Made by a program: the position numbers and the translations under genes
Part shown: in pieces, positions 14,589 through 27,561 of the stretch
How the letters are laid out: every line of letters starts with the position of its first letter
Position numbering within the stretch: the stretch's first letter is position 1
The notes under the pieces: model-generated
What the model saw: only the letters and a program-made list of their open reading frames with translations
The model's database searches: none
What the model was told of the DNA's origin: nothing
Assembly (NCBI RefSeq): GCF_022348085.1
Contig: NZ_JAKRFN010000008.1
Location: forward strand, 124,001-188,000
Direction of reading: 5' to 3'
From: Mycobacterium sp. PSTR-4-N
Lineage (GTDB): Bacteria > Actinomycetota > Actinomycetes > Mycobacteriales > Mycobacteriaceae
DNA length: 64,000 nt

Positions 14589-15146
14589 ATGCGCCAGCCT
14601 GTGAGCCAACGTGTGGTGGATGCCCTCACCGTTGCTGTCGCCGCTGTCCTCGTGACGGCGACGGCGGGTGGGTGCGCGCACACGGTGGGCGGCACAGCGC
14701 AACGGGCGGAGGGCTCCGTGCCCGACCCCGACCGGTCCTACGGATACGTCGACGATCGGTGCGGTCTGCTCGACGACAGCACCGTACAGGCGACGCTGGA
14801 GGCGAACAACGTGATCCGGCCCTACAGCGGCGCGGTGTGTCAGTACATTCTGTCCCGGCCGGGCGCGGCGACCGTGGATGTGACGTTTGCATGGTTCGCC
14901 GACGGTTCGCTGCGGCGCGAGCGCGACGTGGCCGCGGGTCGCGGAGCCGACGTGAGGGACACGGTGATCGAGCGGCACCAGGCGTTCTCGGCGCGCCGCG
15001 ACATCACCGGTGCGGCCTGTTCGGCGACCGCCGCAGCCGGCACCGGCGTGCTGAGCTGGTGGGTGCAGTTCCGCGGCCAGAAATCCGGCGATCCGTGCGT
15101 CGACGCCGTGAAACTCCTGACGGCGACCCTGCGCTCGGACATGTGA
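14589..15146 (+). CDS. DUF3558 family lipoprotein
   Basis: A 185-residue lipoprotein. The N-terminal hydrophobic segment ends in the lipobox TAGGC at about residue 29. The mature domain, with paired cysteines (DDRCGLL, GAVCQYI, GAACSAT, GDPCVDA), fits the DUF3558 family of actinobacterial cell-envelope lipoproteins. It is followed after a single base by a second DUF3558 gene, so the pair is translationally coupled. A TACCGT -10-like element ends 9 bases before the ATG. No enzymatic motif is visible. Confidence 0.75.
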   Translation: MRQPVSQRVVDALTVAVAAVLVTATAGGCAHTVGGTAQRAEGSVPDPDRSYGYVDDRCGLLDDSTVQATLEANNVIRPYSGAVCQYILSRPGAATVDVTFAWFADGSLRRERDVAAGRGADVRDTVIERHQAFSARRDITGAACSATAAAGTGVLSWWVQFRGQKSGDPCVDAVKLLTATLRSDM

Positions 15147-15147
15147 C

Positions 15148-15681
15148 ATGAGAAGTCTGCGCATGGCCGCCGCGGGCCTGGCTCTCGGCGCGTCGACGAT
15201 CCTGGTCGCCTGTGGCGGACCGGCCGGTCCCGCGGCGCCGTCGGCCGACGCCGGCGCCGCCGCCGGTGGCGGCTTCCGCAGCGTCGACTGCAACGGCATC
15301 TCCGACTCCGACGTCGCCGCGGCGGCCGGCCCGAGCCTGTTCACCCGTGCCGTGGTCAGCGACACCGGGTGCTTCTGGCAGGAGAACACGATGATCGGCG
15401 ACGTCGGCGCCGGCATGGGCATCTCGACCTGGTGGTACCGCGGCAGCGACATGGACACCGAGCGTGAACTCGAGCAGCAGGCCGGCCGCACCGTGACCGA
15501 GCTGTCGCTGGACGGCAACAAGGGTTTCAAGGCCTTCGACGATTCGGCGTGCAGCATCTACGTGGCCAAGGGCAGCGACGTCATCACCTGGTCGATCCAG
15601 ACCCTGAACTCGCAGACCCTGCCCGACCTCTGCACGATCGTCGGACAGCTTGCCCAGCTCAGCCAGGAGCGCGTGAACTAG
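15148..15681 (+). CDS. DUF3558 family lipoprotein
   Basis: A 177-residue lipoprotein with a signal peptide ending in the lipobox LVAC (cysteine near residue 22). An Ala/Gly-rich linker and a DUF3558 domain follow, with cysteines in FRSVDCNGIS, DTGCFWQE, DSACSIYV and PDLCTIVG. It is the downstream partner of the preceding DUF3558 lipoprotein. The two share the same cysteine rhythm and probably arose by duplication. It is likely anchored to the outer face of the plasma membrane. The function is unknown. Confidence 0.78.
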   Translation: MRSLRMAAAGLALGASTILVACGGPAGPAAPSADAGAAAGGGFRSVDCNGISDSDVAAAAGPSLFTRAVVSDTGCFWQENTMIGDVGAGMGISTWWYRGSDMDTERELEQQAGRTVTELSLDGNKGFKAFDDSACSIYVAKGSDVITWSIQTLNSQTLPDLCTIVGQLAQLSQERVN

Positions 15682-15729
15682 AGTCTCTCGTCGACCCGCA
15701 TGGACGGGCCGTGAAGGGGGAACGACGAG

Positions 15730-16305
15730 ATGGCTACTCGGCCGCCGCGTACGGCGAGGCTGAGCCGTGAGGCCATCGTCAACGCCGCGCTGACGTTCCT
15801 CGACCGCGAAGGCTGGGACGCGCTGACCATCAACGCGCTGGCCAATCAACTCGGCACCAAGGGTCCGTCGCTGTACAACCACGTGCACAGCCTCGACGAC
15901 CTGCGCCGGTCGGTGCGGATGCGGGTGGTGGGCGACATCATCGACATGCTCAACACGGTGGGGCAGGGGCGGACGCCCGACGACGCGGTGATGGTGATGG
16001 CCGGCGCCTACCGCAGCTACGCCCACCACCACCCGGGTCGCTATTCGGCGTTCACGCGGATGCCGTTGGGGGGTGACGACCCGGAGTTCACCGAGGCCAC
16101 CCACGCCGCCGCAGCGCCGGTCATCTCGGTGCTCTCCACCTACGGGCTGACCGAGGAGTCGGCGTTCTACGCCGCCCTGGAGTTCTGGTCGGCGATGCAC
16201 GGGTTCGTGCTGCTGGAGATGACCGGGGTGATGAGCGGTATCGACACCGATGCCGTGTTCAGCGATATGGTGATGCGACTCGCCGCCGGCATGCGCCATC
16301 GATGA
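15730..16305 (+). CDS. TetR/AcrR family regulator
   Basis: A 191-residue regulator. The N-terminal helix-turn-helix (residues 12-58) includes REAIVNAALTFLDREG and LANQLGTKGPSLYNHV. The C-terminal ligand-binding part contains AYRSYAHHHPGRY, typical of the WHG/TetR_C_33 type. It stands alone on the plus strand just before the rpsL promoter, the position of Rv0681 in M. tuberculosis as I recall. The target and ligand are not evident. Confidence 0.88.
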   Translation: MATRPPRTARLSREAIVNAALTFLDREGWDALTINALANQLGTKGPSLYNHVHSLDDLRRSVRMRVVGDIIDMLNTVGQGRTPDDAVMVMAGAYRSYAHHHPGRYSAFTRMPLGGDDPEFTEATHAAAAPVISVLSTYGLTEESAFYAALEFWSAMHGFVLLEMTGVMSGIDTDAVFSDMVMRLAAGMRHR

Positions 16306-16558
16306 CCGCGCAGGTCAGCGGGTTTTGTCGAGGTCGCGAGCCCTGGTATCGTGGACCGTCGTGCCTGGCAGACTAGGCGCTTGAGGCTTGTTCGAGTCAC
16401 AAGCACGCCTGCACGCCGGGCAGCTTCGCATGTCTAGCGCCGCGGCGCCTTGGAAAATACTCCGAGAACGCGCGGTGTCCGCATGCGACACGCCCGGATG
16501 CGGGGTAGCCCGCAACACGAAACTTGTAGAAGACGAAAGCAACACAGGAAGCCGGTAC
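16306..16558 (+). promoter_or_regulatory. rpsL operon promoter and leader region
   Basis: This 253-base stretch has no gene. The best promoter candidate is TTGTCG (16325-16330), 16 bases, then TATCGT (16347-16352), which would leave an untranslated leader of about 200 bases before rpsL. A ribosome site, AGGAAG, precedes the rpsL ATG. The promoter call is based only on consensus similarity. Confidence 0.4.
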
Positions 16559-16933
16559 ATGCCAACGATCAATCAGCTGGTCCGCAAGGGTCGCCACGAC
16601 AAGGTCGCCAAGGTGAAGACCGCGGCGCTGAAGGGAAGCCCCCAGCGTCGCGGCGTGTGCACCCGCGTGTACACCACGACCCCCAAGAAGCCGAACTCCG
16701 CGCTGCGCAAGGTCGCGCGCGTCCGGCTGACCAGCTCGGTCGAGGTCACCGCCTACATCCCCGGTGAGGGCCACAACCTGCAGGAGCACTCGATGGTGCT
16801 GGTGCGCGGTGGTCGTGTGAAGGACCTCCCCGGTGTGCGTTACAAGATCATCCGTGGGTCGCTCGACACCCAGGGCGTGAAGAACCGCAAGCAGGCCCGC
16901 AGCCGCTACGGCGCGAAGAAGGAGAAGAGCTGA
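16559..16933 (+). CDS. rpsL: Ribosomal protein S12
   Basis: S12, 124 residues, in the decoding centre of the 30S subunit. Residues 41-45 are TPKKP and residues 86-89 are RVKD, so both streptomycin-relevant lysines (Lys43 and Lys88) are the susceptible form. The ATG at 16559 was chosen because [11 protein letters not shown] is the universal S12 start; an extended frame upstream is not conserved. The TGA overlaps the rpsG ATG (TGATG), coupling the two. First gene of the str operon. Confidence 0.99.
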   Translation: MPTINQLVRKGRHDKVAKVKTAALKGSPQRRGVCTRVYTTTPKKPNSALRKVARVRLTSSVEVTAYIPGEGHNLQEHSMVLVRGGRVKDLPGVRYKIIRGSLDTQGVKNRKQARSRYGAKKEKS

Positions 16934-17403
16934 TGCCGCGCAAGGGACCCGCGCCCAAGCGTCCGTTGGTCAACGACCCCGTCTACGGGTCGCAGCTGGT
17001 CACCCAGCTGGTCAACAAAGTCCTGCTGGACGGGAAGAAATCGCTGGCCGAACGCATTGTTTATGGTGCGCTCGAACAGGCCCGCGACAAGACCGGCACC
17101 GATCCGGTGGTCACGCTCAAGCGGGCCATGGACAACGTGAAGCCCTCGCTCGAGGTGCGCAGCCGCCGCGTCGGCGGTGCCACCTACCAGGTCCCCGTCG
17201 AGGTCCGCCCGGACCGCTCGGTGACGCTGGCGCTGCGCTGGCTGGTCAGCTTCTCCAAGGCTCGCCGCGAGAAGACCATGATCGAGCGTCTGGCCAACGA
17301 GATCCTCGATGCCAGTAACGGCCTGGGTGCCGCGGTCAAGCGCCGCGAGGACACCCACAAGATGGCCGAGGCGAACCGCGCCTTCGCGCACTACCGCTGG
17401 TGA
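16933..17403 (+). CDS. rpsG: Ribosomal protein S7
   Basis: S7, 156 residues, the usual length. It nucleates 30S head assembly by binding 16S rRNA and contacts the E site. Conserved segments are [11 protein letters not shown], the central [17 protein letters not shown] and the C-terminal [13 protein letters not shown]. Its ATG shares one base with the rpsL stop codon, and fusA follows after 78 bases. Confidence 0.99.
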   Translation: MPRKGPAPKRPLVNDPVYGSQLVTQLVNKVLLDGKKSLAERIVYGALEQARDKTGTDPVVTLKRAMDNVKPSLEVRSRRVGGATYQVPVEVRPDRSVTLALRWLVSFSKARREKTMIERLANEILDASNGLGAAVKRREDTHKMAEANRAFAHYRW

Positions 17404-17481
17404 TTTAGCACCCCCGGCAGTGTTGCCGAGGGTGGTGCAAGACGACAGCAAACAAGCAAGCGAAAGAGTGGGAATCTAGCC

Positions 17482-19584
<2,103 letters not shown>

Positions 19585-19668
19585 CCCGGTTGCCTCGCGG
19601 CGAACCACAACTGCAAAGATCAACCCTGCTTCAGTAAGAGCACCAACACAGTCCAGGAGGACAACACA

Positions 19669-20859
19669 GTGGCGAAGGCGAAGTTCGAGCGGACGAAGCC
19701 GCACGTCAACATCGGGACCATCGGTCACGTTGACCACGGCAAGACCACGCTGACTGCAGCAATCACCAAGGTTCTGCACGACAAGTACCCCGATTTGAAC
19801 GAGTCGCGCGCATTCGACCAGATCGACAATGCGCCCGAGGAGCGTCAGCGCGGTATCACGATCAACATCTCCCACGTGGAGTACCAGACCGACAAGCGTC
19901 ACTACGCACACGTCGACGCCCCCGGTCACGCTGACTACATCAAGAACATGATCACCGGTGCCGCCCAGATGGACGGCGCGATCCTGGTGGTCGCCGCCAC
20001 CGACGGCCCGATGCCGCAGACCCGTGAGCACGTGCTGCTCGCCCGCCAGGTCGGCGTGCCCTACATCCTGGTCGCGCTGAACAAGTCGGACATGGTCGAC
20101 GACGAGGAACTCCTCGAGCTCGTCGAGATGGAGGTCCGCGAACTGCTGGCCGCCCAGGACTTCGACGAGGACGCCCCGGTCGTGCGCGTGTCGGCGCTCA
20201 AGGCTCTCGAAGGCGACGCCCAGTGGGTGAAGTCGGTCGAGGACCTGATGGAGGCTGTCGACGAGTCGATCCCGGACCCGGTCCGCGAGACCGACAAGCC
20301 GTTCCTGATGCCCGTCGAGGACGTCTTCACCATCACCGGCCGCGGCACCGTGGTCACCGGTCGTGTGGAACGCGGCGTGATCAACGTGAACGAGGAAGTC
20401 GAGATCGTCGGCATCCGCCCGGGCGTCACCAAGACCACCGTCACCGGTGTCGAGATGTTCCGCAAGCTGCTCGATCAGGGCCAGGCCGGTGACAACGTCG
20501 GTCTGCTGGTCCGTGGTATCAAGCGCGAGGACGTCGAGCGCGGCCAGGTCATCGTCAAGCCCGGCACCACCACCCCGCACACCGAGTTCGAGGGCAGCGT
20601 CTACATCCTGTCCAAGGACGAGGGTGGCCGCCACACGCCGTTCTTCAACAACTACCGTCCGCAGTTCTACTTCCGGACCACGGACGTGACCGGCGTGGTG
20701 ACCCTGCCCGAGGGCACCGAGATGGTGATGCCCGGTGACAACACCGACATCTCCGTCAAGCTGATCCAGCCCGTCGCCATGGACGAGGGCCTGCGCTTCG
20801 CGATCCGCGAGGGCGGCCGTACCGTCGGCGCCGGCCGCGTGTCGAAGATCATCAAGTAG
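19669..20859 (+). CDS. tuf: Elongation factor Tu
   Basis: EF-Tu, 396 residues, which delivers aminoacyl-tRNA to the ribosome. Motifs are [14 protein letters not shown] (P loop), [16 protein letters not shown] and the domain II/III segments ending [14 protein letters not shown]. The GTG start at 19669 is preceded at 8 bases by the strong site AGGAGG, consistent with very high expression. It is the last gene of the str operon and is followed 14 bases later by a terminator. Confidence 0.99.
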   Translation: MAKAKFERTKPHVNIGTIGHVDHGKTTLTAAITKVLHDKYPDLNESRAFDQIDNAPEERQRGITINISHVEYQTDKRHYAHVDAPGHADYIKNMITGAAQMDGAILVVAATDGPMPQTREHVLLARQVGVPYILVALNKSDMVDDEELLELVEMEVRELLAAQDFDEDAPVVRVSALKALEGDAQWVKSVEDLMEAVDESIPDPVRETDKPFLMPVEDVFTITGRGTVVTGRVERGVINVNEEVEIVGIRPGVTKTTVTGVEMFRKLLDQGQAGDNVGLLVRGIKREDVERGQVIVKPGTTTPHTEFEGSVYILSKDEGGRHTPFFNNYRPQFYFRTTDVTGVVTLPEGTEMVMPGDNTDISVKLIQPVAMDEGLRFAIREGGRTVGAGRVSKIIK

Positions 20860-20873
20860 GTTCCGCCTGCAGG

Positions 20874-20908
20874 AGTGGCGCTCACCCGAGAGGGTGGGCG
20901 CCACTTTT
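20874..20908 (+). terminator. Intrinsic terminator after tuf
   Basis: A 14-bp stem, AGTGGCGCTCACCC (20874-20887) and GGGTGGGCGCCACT (20892-20905), with one T-G wobble and a GAGA tetraloop. It runs into TTTTGTGTGT. It begins 15 bases after the tuf stop and ends the str operon. Confidence 0.93.
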
Positions 20909-20991
20909 GTGTGTCCACCTGCTGTAACGCCACCGAGGCCGACGGCGATGTACTTCACGGCGGCGGTCGAGGGGTCCGCCGCCTTCATCTT

Positions 20992-21861
20992 GTGTCGAAG
21001 GTTGGGATCAGGTTCTTGAGTATTCGTTCCGTCGCTGCAACCGCGGCCGCTGCCCTCGTCGCCGGCGCCGCGATGATGGGTCTGTCCGCCGGTACCGCTG
21101 CCGCGCAACCGGGCTGCCCCGACGTGCACTGGATCGGTGCGGCCGGCTCCGGTGAGCGCACCCCCGCCGACATCGCCGCCGATGACGGCATGGGTCGGGT
21201 GGTCAACACCTCCTATCGCGACTTCGCGCAGTTGGTCCAGCAGAGCGGTCGCACGATCACCGCCGAAGCGGTGAACTATCCCGCCGTCCCCGTGCCGCCC
21301 GACGGTGGCGCGATGGCGTGGCTGGGGTTCATGGGCAGCGTCGACACCGGCGCAGCTGCGCTGGGCGCGCAGTACGCCGCGTTCGTCGCGCAGTGCCCGA
21401 CGACGCAGGTGGTGCTCGCCGGCTATTCGCAGGGCGCCATGGTGGTGCACCGCAACCTGGCCGCACTGGAGACCAGCCCCAACCTCGCCGCCGCGCTGCT
21501 CGTCGCCGACGGCGACCGTCTCCCGGCCGATCCGACACTGAACCTGGGCTCGGTCACGGCCGTTCCCGGACGCGGCAAGGGTGTCGCGCAGGACTGGCCG
21601 ATCCTGGCGCACACGCCCGCCCCGCTGACCCCCACCATGGGTGCCCGCACGATCAGCGTGTGCGATCTCGGGGATGCGGTCTGCGACTACGACCCGGACG
21701 CCGAGGACGACATGAACCCGGCCGCGGTGGCCGTCCACACCAGCTATGCGCGGACCCCGTCGTCGGCCGACGCATGGGTGGCGCCGTTGTACCAGCTCGT
21801 CCAGCAGCATCCGGTCCCGGTTCCCGACGCCAATCCCGTTCAGGTACCTCCCGGTTCCTGA
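20992..21861 (+). CDS. Cutinase-family (CULP-like) secreted esterase
   Basis: A secreted alpha/beta hydrolase of the cutinase family, about 289 residues. The signal peptide ends GTAAA-QPGC. The mature domain opens with CPDVHWIGAAGSGE. The nucleophile motif is GYSQGA, the second cysteine/aspartate block is VCDLGDAVCDYD, and the general-base histidine is in VHTSYA. Substrates in this family are lipid esters at the envelope. The start is uncertain: GTG 20992 is used here, but TTG 21016 lies directly before the signal peptide. Any start before about 20910 would fall inside the tuf terminator. It is inserted between tuf and the SHOCT membrane protein. Confidence 0.85.
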   Translation: MSKVGIRFLSIRSVAATAAAALVAGAAMMGLSAGTAAAQPGCPDVHWIGAAGSGERTPADIAADDGMGRVVNTSYRDFAQLVQQSGRTITAEAVNYPAVPVPPDGGAMAWLGFMGSVDTGAAALGAQYAAFVAQCPTTQVVLAGYSQGAMVVHRNLAALETSPNLAAALLVADGDRLPADPTLNLGSVTAVPGRGKGVAQDWPILAHTPAPLTPTMGARTISVCDLGDAVCDYDPDAEDDMNPAAVAVHTSYARTPSSADAWVAPLYQLVQQHPVPVPDANPVQVPPGS

Positions 21862-21884
21862 CCTGCCGGGTCATAATCTGACCC

Positions 21885-22712
21885 GTGTCGACAATCTGGC
21901 GCTACGTCAAGGTGCAGCTGTTCGTCCTGCTGTGCGGCATCGTCGGGCCCATCTTCCTGGTGATCTACTTCGCCAGTGGCCGCGACCCGATGATGAGCTG
22001 GCTGTTCTGGGGCGGTCTGATCATCACCGCGGTCGACATCCTGATCGCTTTGGCCATCACCGGCTTCGGAGCCCGGTCGGCCGCCAAGACTCAGGAGCTC
22101 GAGGCCGGCGGGGTGTTGGCGCTGGCACAGGTCGTCGGGATTCACGAGACCAACACGCGGATCAACGAACAACCGCTGGTGAAGCTGGATCTGAGGGTCT
22201 CCGGTCCCGGCATCACGCCGTTCGCCACCCAGGAAAAGGTGGTGGCATCGATGAGCCGCCAGCCGATGATCATGAGTCGCAGGCTGGCGGTCCTGGTCGA
22301 TCCGGTCACCCAGGACTACCAGATCGACTGGGAGCGCAGCGCGCTGATCAGTGGGTTGATGCCGGCGACATTCACCATCGCCGAGGACAACCGGACCTAC
22401 GACCTCACCGGCCAGACCGAGCCGCTGATGGAGATCCTGGCTGTCCTCAAAGCCTATGGGATCGGGATCGACAGCATGGTCGACCTGCGGTCCAATCCCG
22501 CCGCGCGCCAGCAGGTGCAGGCGATCGTGCGGCGGGCCGCCGCGCAGCAGGTGCCGCCGCCCGTTCCGGCCACCCCGTCGGCGCCGCCGATGGCAGCCCC
22601 CGCCCCGACCGTCGCGCAGCGACTCCAGGAGTTGGAAACCCTGCGCGCGACCGGCACCATCAGCGAGGCCGAGTACACCGCCAAGAGGCAGCAGATCATC
22701 GCCGAGCTCTAG
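21885..22712 (+). CDS. Membrane protein with C-terminal SHOCT domain
   Basis: A 275-residue protein with two N-terminal transmembrane segments (about residues 8-30 and 39-63) and a cytoplasmic beta-rich middle region. A Pro/Ala linker follows (VPPPVPATPSAPPMAAPAP), then a SHOCT module (QRLQELETLRATGTISEAEY), a short oligomerisation domain. The GTG at 21885 lies 6 bases after TAATCT, a good -10 element, so the transcript is probably leaderless. It corresponds in position to Rv0686 (from memory). The function is unknown. Confidence 0.8.
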   Translation: MSTIWRYVKVQLFVLLCGIVGPIFLVIYFASGRDPMMSWLFWGGLIITAVDILIALAITGFGARSAAKTQELEAGGVLALAQVVGIHETNTRINEQPLVKLDLRVSGPGITPFATQEKVVASMSRQPMIMSRRLAVLVDPVTQDYQIDWERSALISGLMPATFTIAEDNRTYDLTGQTEPLMEILAVLKAYGIGIDSMVDLRSNPAARQQVQAIVRRAAAQQVPPPVPATPSAPPMAAPAPTVAQRLQELETLRATGTISEAEYTAKRQQIIAEL

Positions 22713-22714
22713 GG

Positions 22715-22732
22715 ACTAGAACGCGTTCTAGT
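22715..22732. promoter_or_regulatory. KstR-like operator
   Basis: ACTAGAACGCGTTCTAGT is a perfect 18-bp palindrome. It contains TAGAACGCGTTCTA, which fits the published KstR consensus TNNAACNNGTTNNA at every fixed position. KstR is the TetR-family repressor of mycobacterial cholesterol catabolism. The site ends 8 bases before the -10 element TAGCCT (22741-22746) of the dehydrogenase gene, an ideal place for repression. Rv0687 is, as I recall, listed in the KstR regulon. Confidence 0.82.
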
Positions 22733-22743
22733 TCTGCTGTTAG

Positions 22744-24805
<2,062 letters not shown>

Positions 24806-24809
<4 letters not shown>

Positions 24810-25660
24810 GAATGAACCTCCAGGGTGCAGCATTTCACCGAGCCGCCGCCCTTGAGCAACTCGGACAGATCGACGCCCACCGGCCGGAATCCGTGGTGGC
24901 GCAACTGCTCGGCGAAGCCGGCGGCTGCGGCGGGCATCACGACGTTGAGTCCGTCGGAGACGACGTTGAGGCCCAGCGCGTAGGCGTCGGCGCTGGCGAC
25001 TTCGATGGCCTGCGGGTACAGCTGCCGCAGCGTGGCCAGTGAGTGGTCGGCGAACGCGGGCGGGTAGTAGGCGATGGTCGTGTCGTCGAGAACGGCCAGC
25101 GCCGTGTCGAGGTGGTAGAACCGCGGGTCGACCAGTTCCAGGCTGACGAGCGGCATCTGGAGGTGGTCGGCGATCTCCTGGTGGGCGCGTCGGTCAGTGC
25201 GAAACCCGTAGCCGGCGAGGATGGTCGAGCCGACGAGCAGGAGATCGCCCTGCCCTTCGTTGGTGTGGCGGGTCTGCATGCTCACGAAACCGTTGTCGAG
25301 CAACCAGGCTGCGTGCGCCGGCGCCTCGCCGGCGCGTTCAGGATGAGCGAATCGCGCCACCACCGCGCGACCGTTGACCACCATCCCGCCGTTGGCCGCG
25401 TACACCATGTCGGACAGGCCGGGCAGTGGGTGGACCTCCTCGACGGTGTGGCCGAGGTCGAGGTAGGCCTGCCGCAGTGCTTCCCACTGGGCGATCGCAT
25501 GTGCGGTGTGGACGGGTGTGGACAGGTCCATCCAGGGGTTGATCACGTAGTCGACGGTGAAGTGGGTGGGGCGGACCATCACGAAGCGGCGCGGCCGCTG
25601 GGCACGCGCGGTCGCCGACTCGGGGCGGGGGAGCGCAGCGGCGGCGATGTCGATCGGCAT
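24806..25660 (-). CDS. Dimethylargininase/arginine-deiminase-like amidinohydrolase
   Basis: A 284-residue pentein-fold hydrolase of the DDAH/arginine deiminase superfamily. Recognisable parts are NPWMDLS near the N-terminus, MVYAANGGMVVNGR, the catalytic His in FYHLDTALAVLD, and the catalytic Cys near the C-terminus in GGGSVKCCTLEVH. With rocD downstream it should feed an arginine-derived product into the ornithine-to-glutamate route. Whether it makes citrulline or ornithine cannot be told. The ATG at 25660 lies 6 bases after TATCGT on the minus strand, suggesting a leaderless transcript. The trio with the divergent AsnC gene resembles Rv2321c-Rv2324 (from memory), which is elsewhere in M. 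tuberculosis. Confidence 0.85.
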
Positions 25661-25778
25661 GACTGAACGATATTTTGGCGGGGGCGGCGCAATCAATCTT
25701 CAGCTGTTGCGTGTCTATGCGTGGTTTGTTGTGCCAAAATCGCTTTGGTGGCGATTTGTTGTTCTGAGGACGTGCGCG
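25661..25778. promoter_or_regulatory. Divergent promoter and probable AsnC/Lrp sites
   Basis: Between the two divergent genes are two inverted repeats. ATTTTGGC (25672-25679) pairs with GCCAAAAT (25733-25740). AAATCGC (25737-25743) pairs with GCGATTT (25751-25757) across 7 bases. The left repeat overlaps the minus-strand -10 element TATCGT of the hydrolase gene. AT-rich spaced repeats like these are typical of Lrp/AsnC operators, and the encoded AsnC protein is the obvious ligand. Confidence 0.5.
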
Positions 25779-26228
25779 GTGGCTGATCGGCTGGACCAGA
25801 CCGATGAACTCATACTCGCGGAGTTGGCGGACAACGCCCGGGCGACGTTCGCCGAGATCGGGCAGCGGGTGAATCTCTCGGCGCCGGCGGTCAAACGGCG
25901 GGTCGATCGGATGCTCGACGACGGGGTGATCCGCACCTTCACCACCGTCATCGATCGCACCGCGCTGGGCTGGACCACGGAGGCCTACGTACAGGTGTTC
26001 TGCCACGGGACGATCGCGCCGGATCAGCTGCGTGCCGCGTGGCAGGACATCCCCGAGGTGGTCAGTGCCGCCACCGTGACCGGCACGGCCGATGCGATGC
26101 TGCATGTGCTGGCCCGCGACATGCGCCATCTGGAAGAGGCGCTCGAACGTATCCGGTCGAGCGCCGACATCGAACGCAGCGAGAGCATCGTGGTGTTGTC
26201 GAACATCATCGAGCGGGCGCGCCGATGA
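25779..26228 (+). CDS. Lrp/AsnC family transcriptional regulator
   Basis: A 149-residue regulator. The N-terminal helix-turn-helix (residues 3-60) has LDQTDELILAELADNARATF and LSAPAVKRRVDRMLDDGVI. A RAM-type ligand-binding domain follows (AYVQVFCHG, VVSAATVTGTADAMLHV). The GTG at 25779 was chosen because TGAGGA precedes it at 9 bases and LDQTDELIL is the normal start of the family. It is divergent from the hydrolase-rocD pair and probably controls it in response to arginine or ornithine. Confidence 0.9.
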   Translation: MADRLDQTDELILAELADNARATFAEIGQRVNLSAPAVKRRVDRMLDDGVIRTFTTVIDRTALGWTTEAYVQVFCHGTIAPDQLRAAWQDIPEVVSAATVTGTADAMLHVLARDMRHLEEALERIRSSADIERSESIVVLSNIIERARR

Positions 26229-26283
26229 GTGTGCGACGCGGGGTGGCGCTCACCGAACAGCGCTGATGAGGTAGAAAACCCAG

Positions 26284-27456
26284 ATGAGCACTTCTGGTGT
26301 CGTGATCGTCGGGGGCGGCTTGGCGGCGGCGCGGACGGCTGAGCAGTTGCGTCGCGCCGAGTATGCGGGGCCGGTGACCATCGTCGGCGACGAGGAGCAT
26401 CTGCCCTACGACCGGCCGCCGCTGTCCAAGGAGGTGTTGCGGGCGGAGCTGGACGAGACGACGCTCAAGCCGGCCAACTTCTACGCCGAGAAGGACATCA
26501 CCCTCGTCCTCGGCACGGCGGCGCGCACCGTGGACACCGCGGCGCGGACGGTCACGCTGGCCGACGGGTCGCAGCTCGGCTACGACGAGCTCGTGATCGC
26601 GACGGGGCTGGTGCCCAAGCGGATTCGATCGTTCCCCGACCTGGCCGGAATTCACGTACTGCGCAACGTCGACGAGAGCCTGGCGCTGCGCCGCGAGTCG
26701 GCCGACGCGCGTCGCGCAGTGGTGATCGGAGCGGGTTTCATCGGCTGCGAGGTAGCGGCCAGCCTGCGTGCACGAGGTGTCGAGGTGGTACTGGTCGAGC
26801 CGCAGCCCGCGCCTCTGGCGTCGGTGTTGGGGGAGCAGATCGGCGCCTTGGTGACGCGATTGCATCAGGCCGAGGGAGTGGACGTGCGCTGCGGGGTCGG
26901 GGTGGACACCGTCAGCGGGGATTCCCGGGTGCGCTCGGTGACCCTGTCCGACGGTGCGCAGATCGACGCCGACCTCGTCGTCGTGGGCATCGGATCCCAT
27001 CCGGCCACCGAGTGGCTCGAGGGCAGCGGTATCGCCGTGGACAACGGCGTCGTGTGCGACCATGTCGGCCGCGCCAGTGCGCCGCACGTGTGGGCCATCG
27101 GCGACGTCGCCTCCTGGCGTGATCACACGAAAGGCCAAGTGCGAGTAGAGCATTGGAGTAACGTCGCCGATCAGGCGCGGGCGCTGGTGCCGGCGCTGTT
27201 GGGTCAGGACGCGCCTGCGACGGCAACGGTGCCGTACTTCTGGAGCGATCAGTACGACGTCAAGATCCAGGCCCTGGGTGAACCGGAAGCCACCGACACC
27301 GTGCACCTCGTCGTGGACGACGGGCGCAAGTTCCTGGCCTACTACGAGCGCGACGGAGTCGTGGTCGGCGTGGTGGGCGGCGGCATGCCCGGCAAGGTCA
27401 TGAAAGTGCGGGCCAAGATCGCCGCGGGCGCGCCGATCAGCGACGTCCTGGGCTGA
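26284..27456 (+). CDS. Ferredoxin/rubredoxin-type NAD(P)H reductase (FAD)
   Basis: A 390-residue FAD-dependent pyridine nucleotide reductase of the rhodocoxin/ferredoxin reductase type. It has the FAD motif VGGGLAAARTAEQLR (residues 9-23), the NAD(P) motif VIGAGFIGCEVAAS (about 146-159), the second FAD motif WAIGDVASW, and a reductase C-terminal domain with YFWSDQYDVKIQ. No redox-active CxxC is present, as expected. It normally supplies electrons to P450s or Rieske oxygenases via a ferredoxin. In M. tuberculosis the homologue (Rv0688, from memory) directly follows the dehydrogenase Rv0687; here three genes separate them. Confidence 0.9.
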   Translation: MSTSGVVIVGGGLAAARTAEQLRRAEYAGPVTIVGDEEHLPYDRPPLSKEVLRAELDETTLKPANFYAEKDITLVLGTAARTVDTAARTVTLADGSQLGYDELVIATGLVPKRIRSFPDLAGIHVLRNVDESLALRRESADARRAVVIGAGFIGCEVAASLRARGVEVVLVEPQPAPLASVLGEQIGALVTRLHQAEGVDVRCGVGVDTVSGDSRVRSVTLSDGAQIDADLVVVGIGSHPATEWLEGSGIAVDNGVVCDHVGRASAPHVWAIGDVASWRDHTKGQVRVEHWSNVADQARALVPALLGQDAPATATVPYFWSDQYDVKIQALGEPEATDTVHLVVDDGRKFLAYYERDGVVVGVVGGGMPGKVMKVRAKIAAGAPISDVLG

Positions 27457-27561
27457 GCCTTCACCGCGACACTTATCCCCAATCCGGTTTCCATCCACAG
27501 CCGGCGGGCCGGGGCCGTGCGGGCTCGTCGATTCGTCGGCGTCCGGCGGCATACTCGAGGC

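Noticed and set aside
27470-27525. TTATCCCCA and ATCCACAG resembling DnaA boxes
   Set aside because: Only two imperfect copies, with no dnaA, dnaN or AT-rich unwinding element nearby. Not an origin.
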